Of a stretch of 64,000 nt of DNA, positions 38,493-46,861 are shown in pieces. The notes below the pieces were generated by a model that worked only from the letters and a program-made list of their open reading frames with translations, made no database searches and was not told where the DNA came from. The number at the start of each line of letters is the position of its first letter. Positions within the stretch are counted from its first letter, which is position 1. The stretch covers positions 2,441,001-2,505,000 of the forward strand of contig NZ_CP119392.1 of assembly GCF_029224025.1 (NCBI RefSeq), written 5' to 3'. Position numbers and translations under genes: made by a program. Source of the DNA: Rhodanobacter sp. AS-Z3. Its GTDB lineage: Bacteria; Pseudomonadota; Gammaproteobacteria; Xanthomonadales; Rhodanobacteraceae.

Positions 38493-39764
38493 ATGCCGCA
38501 GAGAGTGATCTTCATTCATCAAAATATGCCCGGACAGTTCAGGCACCTGATGGCGTATTGCGCTGAAAGTTCGGAGTTTGAAGTCGTCGTCGTCGGTGAG
38601 AAGCAGCGTGTTCTGGCCAACTTCCCTCGCGCCATGCACGGGGTGACCTTTCACGTCTACGACTTGACCGACATCCCACGCGAGCAAGTTCCGTCGGAGT
38701 TGTGGACGACCACGAACGCCATGCGTCGTGGGCGTGCCGTGGCCCTGTGTCTTCAGAACATACGTGACACTGGCTTTCGGCCGGACGTGATCTACGGTCA
38801 TCCGGGGTGGGGTGACATGCTGCATGTCCGGGATGTGTTCCCCGCGGCGCGGATCGTCAATTACGGTGAGTTTTACTTCAATCGCGATGGGCAGGACCTG
38901 AATTTCGACCCGGAATTCCAGCCGCAAGCGATGGACGTCTATCGGGTTCGGACCGACAACATGACGCAACTGGTCAGTCTGGTGGATTCCGATGCCTGCA
39001 TCAGTCCCACTCAGTGGCAGCGATCGCGCTACCCTGAGCTGCTGAGAAAGCACATCACAGTCATTCACGACGGTATCGACGTTGATGTCGTTAAGCCCGA
39101 TCCAACGGTACGACTGACGCTGCCTCAGTCGGGGCTAGTCTTGGACCGAAATGTGCCGGTCATCACTTATGTCAGTCGCAACCTGGAACCCTATCGGGGT
39201 TTCCACGTGTTCATGCGAGCGTTGCCGGGAATTCTCTCCGCACTACCGGATGCGCAAGTACTGATCGTTGGCGGAGACGAGGTCTCCTACAGCAGCAAGC
39301 TTCCGGGGAGCCGTACGTATCGGGAAATGATGCTCGCCGAACTGGGCGCAAGGCTTGATCTCTCGCGAGTGCATTTCCTCGGTCGTGTGCCCTACGAACA
39401 ATATTTGCGAATACTTCAGGTATCGCGCGTGCACGTCTACCTGACCTACCCCTTTGTGCTGTCGTGGTCGATGCTGGAGGCGATGGCGGTTGGTGCTGTG
39501 GTCGTGGGATCGAGTACGCCTCCTGTACAAGAGGTCATCGTTGACGGGGTCAATGGCTTCTTGGTGGACTTCTTCTCACCCCAAGAGTTGGGGGAAGCCG
39601 TGTGTCGCGCGTGCCGTGACTTCGACGAGTTGGGGTCGATTCGCCAAGCCGCCATGGAAACGGTCACCCAACGTTTTGATCTTCGCAACGACTGCTTGAG
39701 GCGGCAGTTGGCCTTGTTGTTTCCGGAATCGGATGCCAACGCTACTGTTCGCGCCAACGCTTGA
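38493..39764 (+). CDS. Family-4 glycosyltransferase (first of two paralogues)
   Basis: The product is 423 residues from ATG 38493. It starts with the GT-B motif FIHQNMPGQFRHL. Other family features are VIYGHPGWGDML, FYFNRDGQDLNFDPEF, SPTQWQRSRYP, VIHDGID, YVSRNLEPYRGFHVFMRALP and SWSMLEAMAVG, with an E-x7-E-type donor site near GSSTPPVQEVI. The HPGWG and ISPTQWQ signatures match the family-4 N-terminal domain found in bacterial exopolysaccharide and protein glycosylation loci. It follows the adhesin by 172 bases and precedes the exporter genes. A role in glycosylating the adhesin before export is a reasonable inference. Confidence 0.83.
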   Translation: MPQRVIFIHQNMPGQFRHLMAYCAESSEFEVVVVGEKQRVLANFPRAMHGVTFHVYDLTDIPREQVPSELWTTTNAMRRGRAVALCLQNIRDTGFRPDVIYGHPGWGDMLHVRDVFPAARIVNYGEFYFNRDGQDLNFDPEFQPQAMDVYRVRTDNMTQLVSLVDSDACISPTQWQRSRYPELLRKHITVIHDGIDVDVVKPDPTVRLTLPQSGLVLDRNVPVITYVSRNLEPYRGFHVFMRALPGILSALPDAQVLIVGGDEVSYSSKLPGSRTYREMMLAELGARLDLSRVHFLGRVPYEQYLRILQVSRVHVYLTYPFVLSWSMLEAMAVGAVVVGSSTPPVQEVIVDGVNGFLVDFFSPQELGEAVCRACRDFDELGSIRQAAMETVTQRFDLRNDCLRRQLALLFPESDANATVRANA

Positions 39765-39794
39765 TGATTTGAAGGAATAGAAGTTCATGAAGGG

Positions 39795-42035
39795 ATGCAC
39801 AAGACCGCGTCATTTTCCCCACGTTGGGCCTGGGTTGGCCACCGCGGCGGTAGCGCTTTCCTCGTCAATCTGGACACGTACATGACGATGCTCGGAGCGA
39901 ATGGGGCCATCGAGCATCCTGAGACACTAAGCGACGCGGGCCTGTCGCTGTTGGTACTGATTGCTGGCTTTCACAGCATCCCGGCTGAACCGGCCCAACT
40001 GCGCCACGCGGCGGCGCTGCAAGGCGGCGTGTTTCAGGAAGGCGACCTCGTGCTTGCCGCACGATCTCTGGGACTTCGTTGCCGCGCCGTGCGCTTGCAG
40101 GCCGGTCGAATCGACCGCTTGCCACTCCCGGCCTTGGTCATGGACGTGGAGGGACGCCACTTTGTTATTGCCGCGACCAAGGACAGTACCGCGCTGATAC
40201 AAGAAGCGGATGGGCGCGCACCCACGGTTCAGTCGCTCGATGATGTGATGGCACGCTCCACCGGCCGCGTGCTTCTGTTCGCCTCACGCGCGTCGCTCGC
40301 CGGAGAACTGGCCCGTTTTGACTTTTCCTGGTTCATTCCCGCCATAGTTAAGTATCGGCGCATCTTGCTCGGGGTCTTGGGCGTCTCGGCGATTCTGCAA
40401 CTGTTCGGTTTGGTCACACCGTTGATGTTCCAGGTGGTCATGGACAAAGTGCTTACCAACCGCGCCGAGTCGACGCTGTTGGTGGTTTGTCTTGCGCTGG
40501 TGGTGAGCGGCCTGTTCGAAGTCCTGCTGACGGGCTTGCGCAACTACGTGTTCGCGCACACGACCAATCGGATTGATGTGGAATTGGGCTCGCGTTTGTT
40601 CCGCCACCTGGTGGCGCTACCCTTGCCGTATTTTGGTGCGCGCCGCGTGGGCGACACCGTTGCTCGGGTGCGTGAACTGGAGAACATTCGTTCCTTTCTT
40701 ACCGGTCAAGGTCTGACCGCCGTTATCGATGTCTTCTTTTCGTTTATCTTTCTCGGGGTGATGTGCCTGTACAGCGTCTGGCTCACGCTGATGGTGGCCT
40801 TATCGCTACCTCTGTACGCACTGATCTCGGTCGCGTTGGTGCCTGTCTTGCGCCATCGACTCAATGAGAAATTCATGCGTGGTGCCGATAACCAGGCGTT
40901 TCTGGTCGAATCGGTGGCTGGCATGGAGACAGTCAAAACGATGGCGGTCGAGCCGCATTTCGTGCGTCGATGGGACACGCAGTTGGCCGGTTACGTTTCG
41001 GCCGGTTTTCGCGCGAGCAACGTGGGCAATGTCGGCCAGCAACTAATCCAGTGGGTGGGCAAACTAGTGACGGTGGGTACCTTGTTCTTCGGGGCTCGCC
41101 TGGTGATTGGTGGTCGTCTCACCGTGGGCGAATTGATTGCGTTCAACATGATGGCGCAACGCGTTGCTGCGCCGGTGCTGCGCCTGGCCCAACTGTGGCA
41201 AGACTTTCAGCAAGTGACGATTTCTATGGATCGGCTTGGCGATGTACTCAACGTGCGCACGGAGCTTTGTTCGCAAAAACAATCGCTGCCTGCGGTGCGC
41301 GGTGACGTCGTTTTCGAGCAGGTGTCCTTTCGTTACCGTCCCGATGGGCCGGAAGTGCTCAAAGATATCAATCTCCAAATCCGTCCTGGCCAGATCATTG
41401 GCATCGTAGGCCGGTCGGGCTCAGGCAAGAGCACGCTGGCGAAGCTGCTGCAGCGTCTGTACCTCCCCGAGCGCGGAACTATGCGCGTGGACGGTATCGA
41501 TCTCAACGTCGCGGATCCGGCGTGGCTGCGTCGACAGATCGGCGTGGTGCAACAGGAGAACCGGCTGTTCAACCGCTCGATCCGCGAGAACATTGCCTTG
41601 ACCGATCCATCTGCTCCTCTTGCGGCGGTGATTGACGTGGCCACGTTGGCGGGCGCCCACGAGTTCATTACGGCGCTGCCGGAGGGTTATGACACGCGCG
41701 TCGAAGAAAACGGGGGCAACCTTTCAGGTGGTCAGCGTCAGCGCCTGGCCATTGCGCGGGCATTGCTGACTCAGCCACGTATCCTGATTTTCGACGAGGC
41801 CACCAGCTCGCTCGATGTTGAGACCGAGCAGGTGATTCAGCACAACATGGCTGCTATCTGTGCGGGCCGCACGGTGATCATCATTGCTCATCGCCTTAGC
41901 GCGGTTCGACACGCTCATCAGATCCTGGCAATGGACGAAGGGCGCATAGTTGAACGGGGCACGCACTCTGAACTCTTGGCGCGTTCTGGCTACTACGCCC
42001 ACTTGGTAGGCATGCAATCGACGGTGTTGACATGA
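39795..42035 (+). CDS. Type I secretion ABC exporter (HlyB-like)
   Basis: The product is 746 residues. Residues about 40-165 form a C39-peptidase-like domain. The catalytic cysteine is absent (DAGLSLLVLIAGFHSIPAEP, no D-C before the helix), as in HlyB-type exporters that move unprocessed RTX proteins. Transmembrane segments lie at about 185-460 (ILLGVLGVSAILQLFGLVTP begins them). The nucleotide-binding domain has Walker A GRSGSGKS near 539, the signature LSGGQRQRLAIARALL, and Walker B ILIFDEATSSLD. The stop overlaps the next start by 4 bases. The substrate is most likely the RTX adhesin upstream. Confidence 0.92.
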   Translation: MHKTASFSPRWAWVGHRGGSAFLVNLDTYMTMLGANGAIEHPETLSDAGLSLLVLIAGFHSIPAEPAQLRHAAALQGGVFQEGDLVLAARSLGLRCRAVRLQAGRIDRLPLPALVMDVEGRHFVIAATKDSTALIQEADGRAPTVQSLDDVMARSTGRVLLFASRASLAGELARFDFSWFIPAIVKYRRILLGVLGVSAILQLFGLVTPLMFQVVMDKVLTNRAESTLLVVCLALVVSGLFEVLLTGLRNYVFAHTTNRIDVELGSRLFRHLVALPLPYFGARRVGDTVARVRELENIRSFLTGQGLTAVIDVFFSFIFLGVMCLYSVWLTLMVALSLPLYALISVALVPVLRHRLNEKFMRGADNQAFLVESVAGMETVKTMAVEPHFVRRWDTQLAGYVSAGFRASNVGNVGQQLIQWVGKLVTVGTLFFGARLVIGGRLTVGELIAFNMMAQRVAAPVLRLAQLWQDFQQVTISMDRLGDVLNVRTELCSQKQSLPAVRGDVVFEQVSFRYRPDGPEVLKDINLQIRPGQIIGIVGRSGSGKSTLAKLLQRLYLPERGTMRVDGIDLNVADPAWLRRQIGVVQQENRLFNRSIRENIALTDPSAPLAAVIDVATLAGAHEFITALPEGYDTRVEENGGNLSGGQRQRLAIARALLTQPRILIFDEATSSLDVETEQVIQHNMAAICAGRTVIIIAHRLSAVRHAHQILAMDEGRIVERGTHSELLARSGYYAHLVGMQSTVLT

Positions 42036-43453
42036 ACCGATGGTTCGAGGGCGCCGCCAGCGATTTGTGGCGACACTATGGAGAGGTATTCCGGGCGGCA
42101 TGGGCTGAACGGGATGCGCACGCACCGTCGTCGCGGGAGATCCATGAGGCCGAGTTTCTTCCTGCTCATTTGGAGTTGATGGAAACGCCGCTGCATCCCG
42201 CACCGCGCTGGACGATACGGATCATCGTTACTCTGGTCCTATTGACCCTGTTGATCGCCATGTTGGGCAAGCTCGATATCGTGGTGGTTGCAAACGGCGA
42301 GCTGATACCGGACAGCAACGTCAAGGTCGTGCAGCCAGCCATCACTGGAGTGGTGCGCGCTATTCATGTTCACGATGGTCAGCAAGTCGTGCTCGGACAA
42401 GCCTTGGTGGATTTGGATACACGACAGGCTGCAGCAGACACCTCCACCGCGCACGATCATCGCGTCCATGCCGCGCTGGCCATGGCACGCGTGCAGGCGC
42501 TGCTGTCGGCTGTGGCCACCGACCGATTGCCGTCGATCTCGCGCGTTGCAGAGGCATCTGTTCTGGATCAGCAGCAGGCCGCTGATCTGGCCGCCCAGAC
42601 CTGGCAGGCTTATGTCGACAAACGTCAGGGCGCGCGCGACGAACTCAGCGCCAGACAGGCCGATCTGGCGAGCACGGGGCAAGAGATCGCCAAGCTAGAG
42701 GCGACGGCACCGTTGGCCGAACAGGAAGCGGACGCCTATCGGGCCTTGCTGGCAAAGAAAGATGTGGCGCAGATGGATTATCTGGAGCGCGAGCAGACAG
42801 CGCAAAACCAAATTCACGAGTTGGCGGCGCAGCGCAGCCACGCGCTGCTGTTGATGGCGACCATCCGTCAGCAGAAGGCTGATCTGGCAGGTGTTACATC
42901 AGGTTTTTTGCGTGATGAGCGACTTGAACTGGACAAAGTTACGCAAGATTTCACCGCCAGCGGGAACGAGGAATCCAAGACCTCCACGCGACAGGCTCTG
43001 CTGACGCTCAAGGCTCCTGAGGCGGGGACAGTTCAGCAACTTGCCATACATACGCTGGGTGGAGTCGTTACCACGGCGCAAGCACTCATGGAAATCGTGC
43101 CCAAGGACACTTTGCGAGTCAAAGCCACCATCGAGAACCGTGATGTGGGGTTCGTGCATAAGGGGCAAACCGTGGTGGTGAAGGTGGCCGCGTTTCCGTA
43201 TACCCATTACGGCTACTTGACGGGAACCGTTGTGGAGCTCGCCAATGATGCCGCCAAGGACAATAAGCGGGGCTCGGTATTCGTGGCGTACGTGCGTTTG
43301 TCCAGCAACCATATGCGCATTGACGAGCGATGGATCGACTTGACCCCGGGCATGGCAGTCAGCGCGGAGATCACGACCGGGCGACGGCGCGTGATCAGTT
43401 ATTTCCTCGGTCCGTTGCTGCAAAATGCGCAGGAAAGCCTGCATGAACGCTAG
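42032..43453 (+). CDS. HlyD-family membrane-fusion protein
   Basis: The product is 473 residues. After a cytoplasmic N-terminus of about 65 residues comes one membrane segment (RIIVTLVLLTLLIAMLGKLD). Then come a lipoyl-like half (VVANGELIPDSNVKVVQPA and GVVRAIHVHDGQQVVLGQAL), a long coiled coil (about 140-320) and the second beta-barrel half (LRVKATIENRDVGFVHKGQT). The C-terminus has MAVSAEITTGRRRVISYFL, typical of HlyD. It bridges the inner-membrane ABC exporter and the outer-membrane channel. The ATG overlaps the exporter stop (ATGA), and its own end overlaps the channel gene. Confidence 0.92.
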   Translation: MNRWFEGAASDLWRHYGEVFRAAWAERDAHAPSSREIHEAEFLPAHLELMETPLHPAPRWTIRIIVTLVLLTLLIAMLGKLDIVVVANGELIPDSNVKVVQPAITGVVRAIHVHDGQQVVLGQALVDLDTRQAAADTSTAHDHRVHAALAMARVQALLSAVATDRLPSISRVAEASVLDQQQAADLAAQTWQAYVDKRQGARDELSARQADLASTGQEIAKLEATAPLAEQEADAYRALLAKKDVAQMDYLEREQTAQNQIHELAAQRSHALLLMATIRQQKADLAGVTSGFLRDERLELDKVTQDFTASGNEESKTSTRQALLTLKAPEAGTVQQLAIHTLGGVVTTAQALMEIVPKDTLRVKATIENRDVGFVHKGQTVVVKVAAFPYTHYGYLTGTVVELANDAAKDNKRGSVFVAYVRLSSNHMRIDERWIDLTPGMAVSAEITTGRRRVISYFLGPLLQNAQESLHER

Positions 43454-44885
43454 GTGGCGTGCTCGCCTCGCGTGCGCGATGGGGATGGCTTGGCTGGGAG
43501 TTAGCGCCGCATGGGCGACCGACCCATTTCATACCCGCCACGAGGTTCCGGCCAACGCCGGCAGTGCGCTGCTGGGTGAGCATATGGCGTGTGTGTTCGG
43601 CGCGCCCACGGTGCCCTTGACGCTGCCGGAAACGGTCGAGCGAGCGTTATGTGCCAACCCCGATACGCGCGATGCGTGGACGATCATCGAAGAGCAAACG
43701 GCGGCTGTGGGCATAAGTAAGGCCGCCTATTTGCCGACGCTATCGGCTACCGGCCAATGGGTGCATGAGAACAGTCTGACGAATGTTCGCGACCATGCAC
43801 CACTTAGCTCCAATTATTCGACCGGGGTGCACTCGGGCAACCTGACGTTCGGTTGGATACTGTATGACTTCGGCGAACGTCGCGCCGCGTTGAACCATGC
43901 CGAAGCGCTCCTGAGCGCAGCACAAGCCAGTGCTGACGCGGTGCTGCAACAGACGTTTGCTGATGCCGCCAAAGCATATTACGCGGCGCAGGCCGCCCGT
44001 GAGCAACTGCACGCTGACGATGCGATTGTCGCTGCTGCGTGGAGCGGTGTGACCGCTGCTGAAGAGCGGGTTGGACGTGGCGTGGGCCCCATCACTGAGG
44101 AGTATCAGGCGCAAAGCGCCTATGAGCAGGCGCGGGTTTCGCAAACCCGTGATCGGGGCCAAGCACTAGTGGCGCAAGGTAATCTGGCTAACGCCATGGC
44201 ACTCTCACCCGATACGCCGCTGACGTTGGTCCCTCTAGACGATACGGTGCAACCTAGTGAAGCATTTCAGAGTTCGGTGACGCAGCTCATGGCCCAAGCC
44301 GTGAGCTCGCACCCTGCCGTCGCGGCGGCTGCGAACGAATTGCGGGCCGCCCAGGTAGGCGTGACCCAGGCGAAGGCCCAGGGACGCCCCACGATCAAAC
44401 TGGTTGCGCAATACAGTCAGAATAACAATCCCGTGCAACTGGGCTTGGGTCAGCCGCACTTTCCGGCTACCGGTCATGACGGCTATATCGGAGTCCAAGT
44501 CAACGTCCCCATTTTTTCCGGTTTTGCGACCACGTATCAGGTACGGCAGGCCGAGGCGCAGATGGACCAGCAAGCGGTTGCGCTGGACAAAGCGCGACAG
44601 CACGTCGCACTGCAGGTTTGGACGAGCTATCAAACCCTGCAAACTGACACGCAGAATCTGACGACCAGCGCCCTGTCGCAACATGTTGCCACGCTGGCCT
44701 GGCAATCGGCACAACGACGATATGGTTCCGGGGTGGGCACCATCCTTGAGCTGCTAAGCACCCAGACGGCGCTTGCACAAGCAAGGCAGCAACGAGTCGA
44801 GGCGTTGACAGCATGGCGATATGACCGCCTGGCTCTGGCCTCCTCGCTCGGAAAGTTGGGGTGGGGGGACGTCAATGGTCGTTGA
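43443..44885 (+). CDS. TolC-like outer-membrane channel of the type I system
   Basis: The product is 480 residues. I chose ATG 43443 (MNARWRARLACAMGMAW), preceded by AGGAAAG, because it gives a clean signal peptide cut after VSAAWA; it overlaps the hlyD-like stop by 11 bases. Two tandem outer-membrane-efflux repeats follow. Each begins with an AV-E..L..NP-type helix (ETVERALCANPDTRDAW, then AQAVSSHPAVAAAANELRAA), with beta segments including GYIGVQVNVPIFSG. Together with the exporter and fusion protein it completes the export channel. A dedicated TolC gene in the operon suggests a self-contained unit. Confidence 0.9.
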   Translation: MNARWRARLACAMGMAWLGVSAAWATDPFHTRHEVPANAGSALLGEHMACVFGAPTVPLTLPETVERALCANPDTRDAWTIIEEQTAAVGISKAAYLPTLSATGQWVHENSLTNVRDHAPLSSNYSTGVHSGNLTFGWILYDFGERRAALNHAEALLSAAQASADAVLQQTFADAAKAYYAAQAAREQLHADDAIVAAAWSGVTAAEERVGRGVGPITEEYQAQSAYEQARVSQTRDRGQALVAQGNLANAMALSPDTPLTLVPLDDTVQPSEAFQSSVTQLMAQAVSSHPAVAAAANELRAAQVGVTQAKAQGRPTIKLVAQYSQNNNPVQLGLGQPHFPATGHDGYIGVQVNVPIFSGFATTYQVRQAEAQMDQQAVALDKARQHVALQVWTSYQTLQTDTQNLTTSALSQHVATLAWQSAQRRYGSGVGTILELLSTQTALAQARQQRVEALTAWRYDRLALASSLGKLGWGDVNGR

Positions 44886-45002
44886 TACGGTGGCGCATGT
44901 CCGCTTTCAAAAAGTCTTCGCCTTCATGCAGACATATCGATGTGAATATGGGGTGTTAGCGACGACCGGGTGGCATGCCGCAACCATATTTGATGAGTCG
45001 CC

Positions 45003-46235
45003 ATGCGCCTATTGTTGATCCATCAGAACCTGCCGGGCCAGTACCGGCATCTACTTGCTCACTACGGACAGCGCGCCGATTGCCAAGTCGTGGGTCTCGG
45101 CGAAATGCGCCGACTGCGTGAGAACTTCCGCCAACCTATTTCCGGTGTTCGTTTGGTCGGGTATGAAACGCCACCTGCAACAAGATCGACCACCTTGCCG
45201 ATGCTGCGAACTACTGAGGCGGCAGTGCAGCGCGGTCATACGGTGCTCAACGTTCTGTTGCGGCTCAAGAAGGCCGGGTTCTACCCGGATGTGGTCTACG
45301 CCCATCCAGGCTGGGGCGAAACCTTGTTCCTTAAAGATGTCTTCCCGAAGGCCCTACTGCTGCATTTTTGTGAGTTCTATTACAACACGACAGGACAGGA
45401 CTTCGATTTCGATCCGGAGTTTCCCAATACCGCCGATGAGGTGCTCCGGCTGCGAACACGGAATCTCCATCACCTAATGGCTTTGGAGCAAGCTGACGTT
45501 GGTATCGCTCCGACGGTGTGGCAAAAGACCCGTTTCCCGCTGATGTGTCAGTCGAAGATTACCGTGGTCCATGACGGCGTGGACACGACGACCGTTAAGC
45601 CCGACGCGGAAGCGTTTGTTCAGTTTCCCAAGAAAAATCTGCGACTCACCCGTCAGAACGAAGTCATTACCTTCGTGAGTCGAAATTTGGAACCGTACCG
45701 TGGTTTCCATACGTTCATGCGTGCATTGCCGGAGCTTTTGGATGCTCGTCCAGCGGCGCACGTGATCATCGTGGGCGGAAACGACGTTTCATACGGACGC
45801 AGGTTGGCGACAGGTACCTACCGTGAAAAATATCTGGCGGAAATTGACGGAAAGTTTGACACCAGTCGTGTGCATTTCGTGGGCAAGGTGCCCTATGCGA
45901 CCTACCTGCGTGTGCTGCAGGTATCCACGGCACATGTATACCTTACTTATCCGTTCGTCCTGTCTTGGTCGATGATGGAAGCGATGGCAGCGGGCTGCGT
46001 GCTGATTGGCTCACGCACACCGCCGGTCGAAGAAGTAATCGCTCATGGCATCAACGGATTGCTGATCGATTTCTTCTCATCCCAGCAACTTGTCGAGGCG
46101 GTCCAAACGGTCTGTCATGAGTCCACCAAGATGGGGGCGGTGCGTGAACGGGCGCGTCAGACGATCGTCGATCGCTATGATCTGAAAACCATCTGTCTAC
46201 CGAGACAACAGGCCTTGATCGAGTCTGCCCTCTGA
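45003..46235 (+). CDS. Family-4 glycosyltransferase (second paralogue)
   Basis: The product is 410 residues from ATG 45003; the ribosome site is weak. It shares nearly all motifs of the gene at 38493: LIHQNLPGQYRHLL, VVYAHPGWGETLF, EFYYNTTGQDFDFDPEF, VVHDGVD, FVSRNLEPYRGFHTFMRALP and SWSMMEAMAAG. The two arose by duplication and have diverged moderately, so they probably add different linkages or act in sequence. It closes the adhesin/secretion locus. Junction repeat B lies within 80 bases of its stop. Confidence 0.83.
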   Translation: MRLLLIHQNLPGQYRHLLAHYGQRADCQVVGLGEMRRLRENFRQPISGVRLVGYETPPATRSTTLPMLRTTEAAVQRGHTVLNVLLRLKKAGFYPDVVYAHPGWGETLFLKDVFPKALLLHFCEFYYNTTGQDFDFDPEFPNTADEVLRLRTRNLHHLMALEQADVGIAPTVWQKTRFPLMCQSKITVVHDGVDTTTVKPDAEAFVQFPKKNLRLTRQNEVITFVSRNLEPYRGFHTFMRALPELLDARPAAHVIIVGGNDVSYGRRLATGTYREKYLAEIDGKFDTSRVHFVGKVPYATYLRVLQVSTAHVYLTYPFVLSWSMMEAMAAGCVLIGSRTPPVEEVIAHGINGLLIDFFSSQQLVEAVQTVCHESTKMGAVRERARQTIVDRYDLKTICLPRQQALIESAL

Positions 46236-46264
46236 CACCCAATGCGCTGCCTGGTTGTGCATGG

Positions 46265-46312
46265 TGCAGGACGATTAGATCGGGTTATCGAGGGTAGAAC
46301 AGCACCGCTGTT
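46265..46312 (+). repeat. Structured junction repeat, copy B, with hairpin
   Basis: The sequence is GCAGGACGATTAG, then ATCGG, then GTTATCGAGGGTAG. A 6-base-pair hairpin follows at once: AACAGC (46298-46303), loop ACC, GCTGTT (46307-46312). It aligns with copies A (27231) and C (57357). The stem sequence differs from copy C, yet pairing is kept. It could act as a terminator for the preceding gene, but the conserved 25-base core is more than a terminator needs. The rest of 46236-46408 shows no gene. Confidence 0.6.
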
Positions 46313-46408
46313 TGACTCGAGGCTCGATCAGCCAAGCCACTATGTGGGGGCGTCTCAGCCGATGAGATTAGACAGTGACAACCTTTGCGAACCAATGAAG
46401 GAGGTGTC

Positions 46409-46753
46409 ATGTCTTACGCCGACCGGATGTGCGTGCGAATGTTGGCTTGGTGTTTAGTCCCAGTGGTTGCGTCGATCCCAATATCCTTCATTGCTTCCAC
46501 TATCTTAACGATCCCGGCAATGATGGGCGGGCAAGCTGCTCCATCGGACGTGCCGTTTCTGATCGCCATGGCGGGGGCCTGCTTCGGCGTAGTCATCTTC
46601 GCCATTCAAGGCATCCTTCTATGGCGTTGGCGACTCGGCAAGACAGAGGATTGCTGGATCTGTGGATGCTTGCTGGGGAGAGAACGGGAGGGGCGCTGGG
46701 GGCCATATCGACGATGTCTGGGGTGTGGCAAGAACCATTCAGCTCGCGAGTAG
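46409..46753 (+). CDS. Small membrane protein with C-terminal zinc-ribbon motif
   Basis: The product is 114 residues. ATG 46409 follows GAAGGAGGTGTC, an ideal ribosome site, and is chosen over an in-frame ATG at 46385. Two membrane segments are visible (LAWCLVPVVASIPISFIAST and FLIAMAGACFGVVIFAIQGI). A cytoplasmic tail follows with two Cys pairs (CWICGCLLG and CLGCGK), likely a zinc ribbon. The large helicase gene begins 108 bases downstream. The combination could make it a membrane anchor or sensor for that system; no family is recognised. Confidence 0.6.
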   Translation: MSYADRMCVRMLAWCLVPVVASIPISFIASTILTIPAMMGGQAAPSDVPFLIAMAGACFGVVIFAIQGILLWRWRLGKTEDCWICGCLLGREREGRWGPYRRCLGCGKNHSARE

Positions 46754-46861
46754 CGCGCAGTCCCCCGAGATCAAGATTGTGTCTCTGGGAATGGCCCATT
46801 CGAAACTTCCGCCCTAGCGCCCTATGATTCGAAGCTGAAGGGTGCTCAAAGGGCAGGGGAA

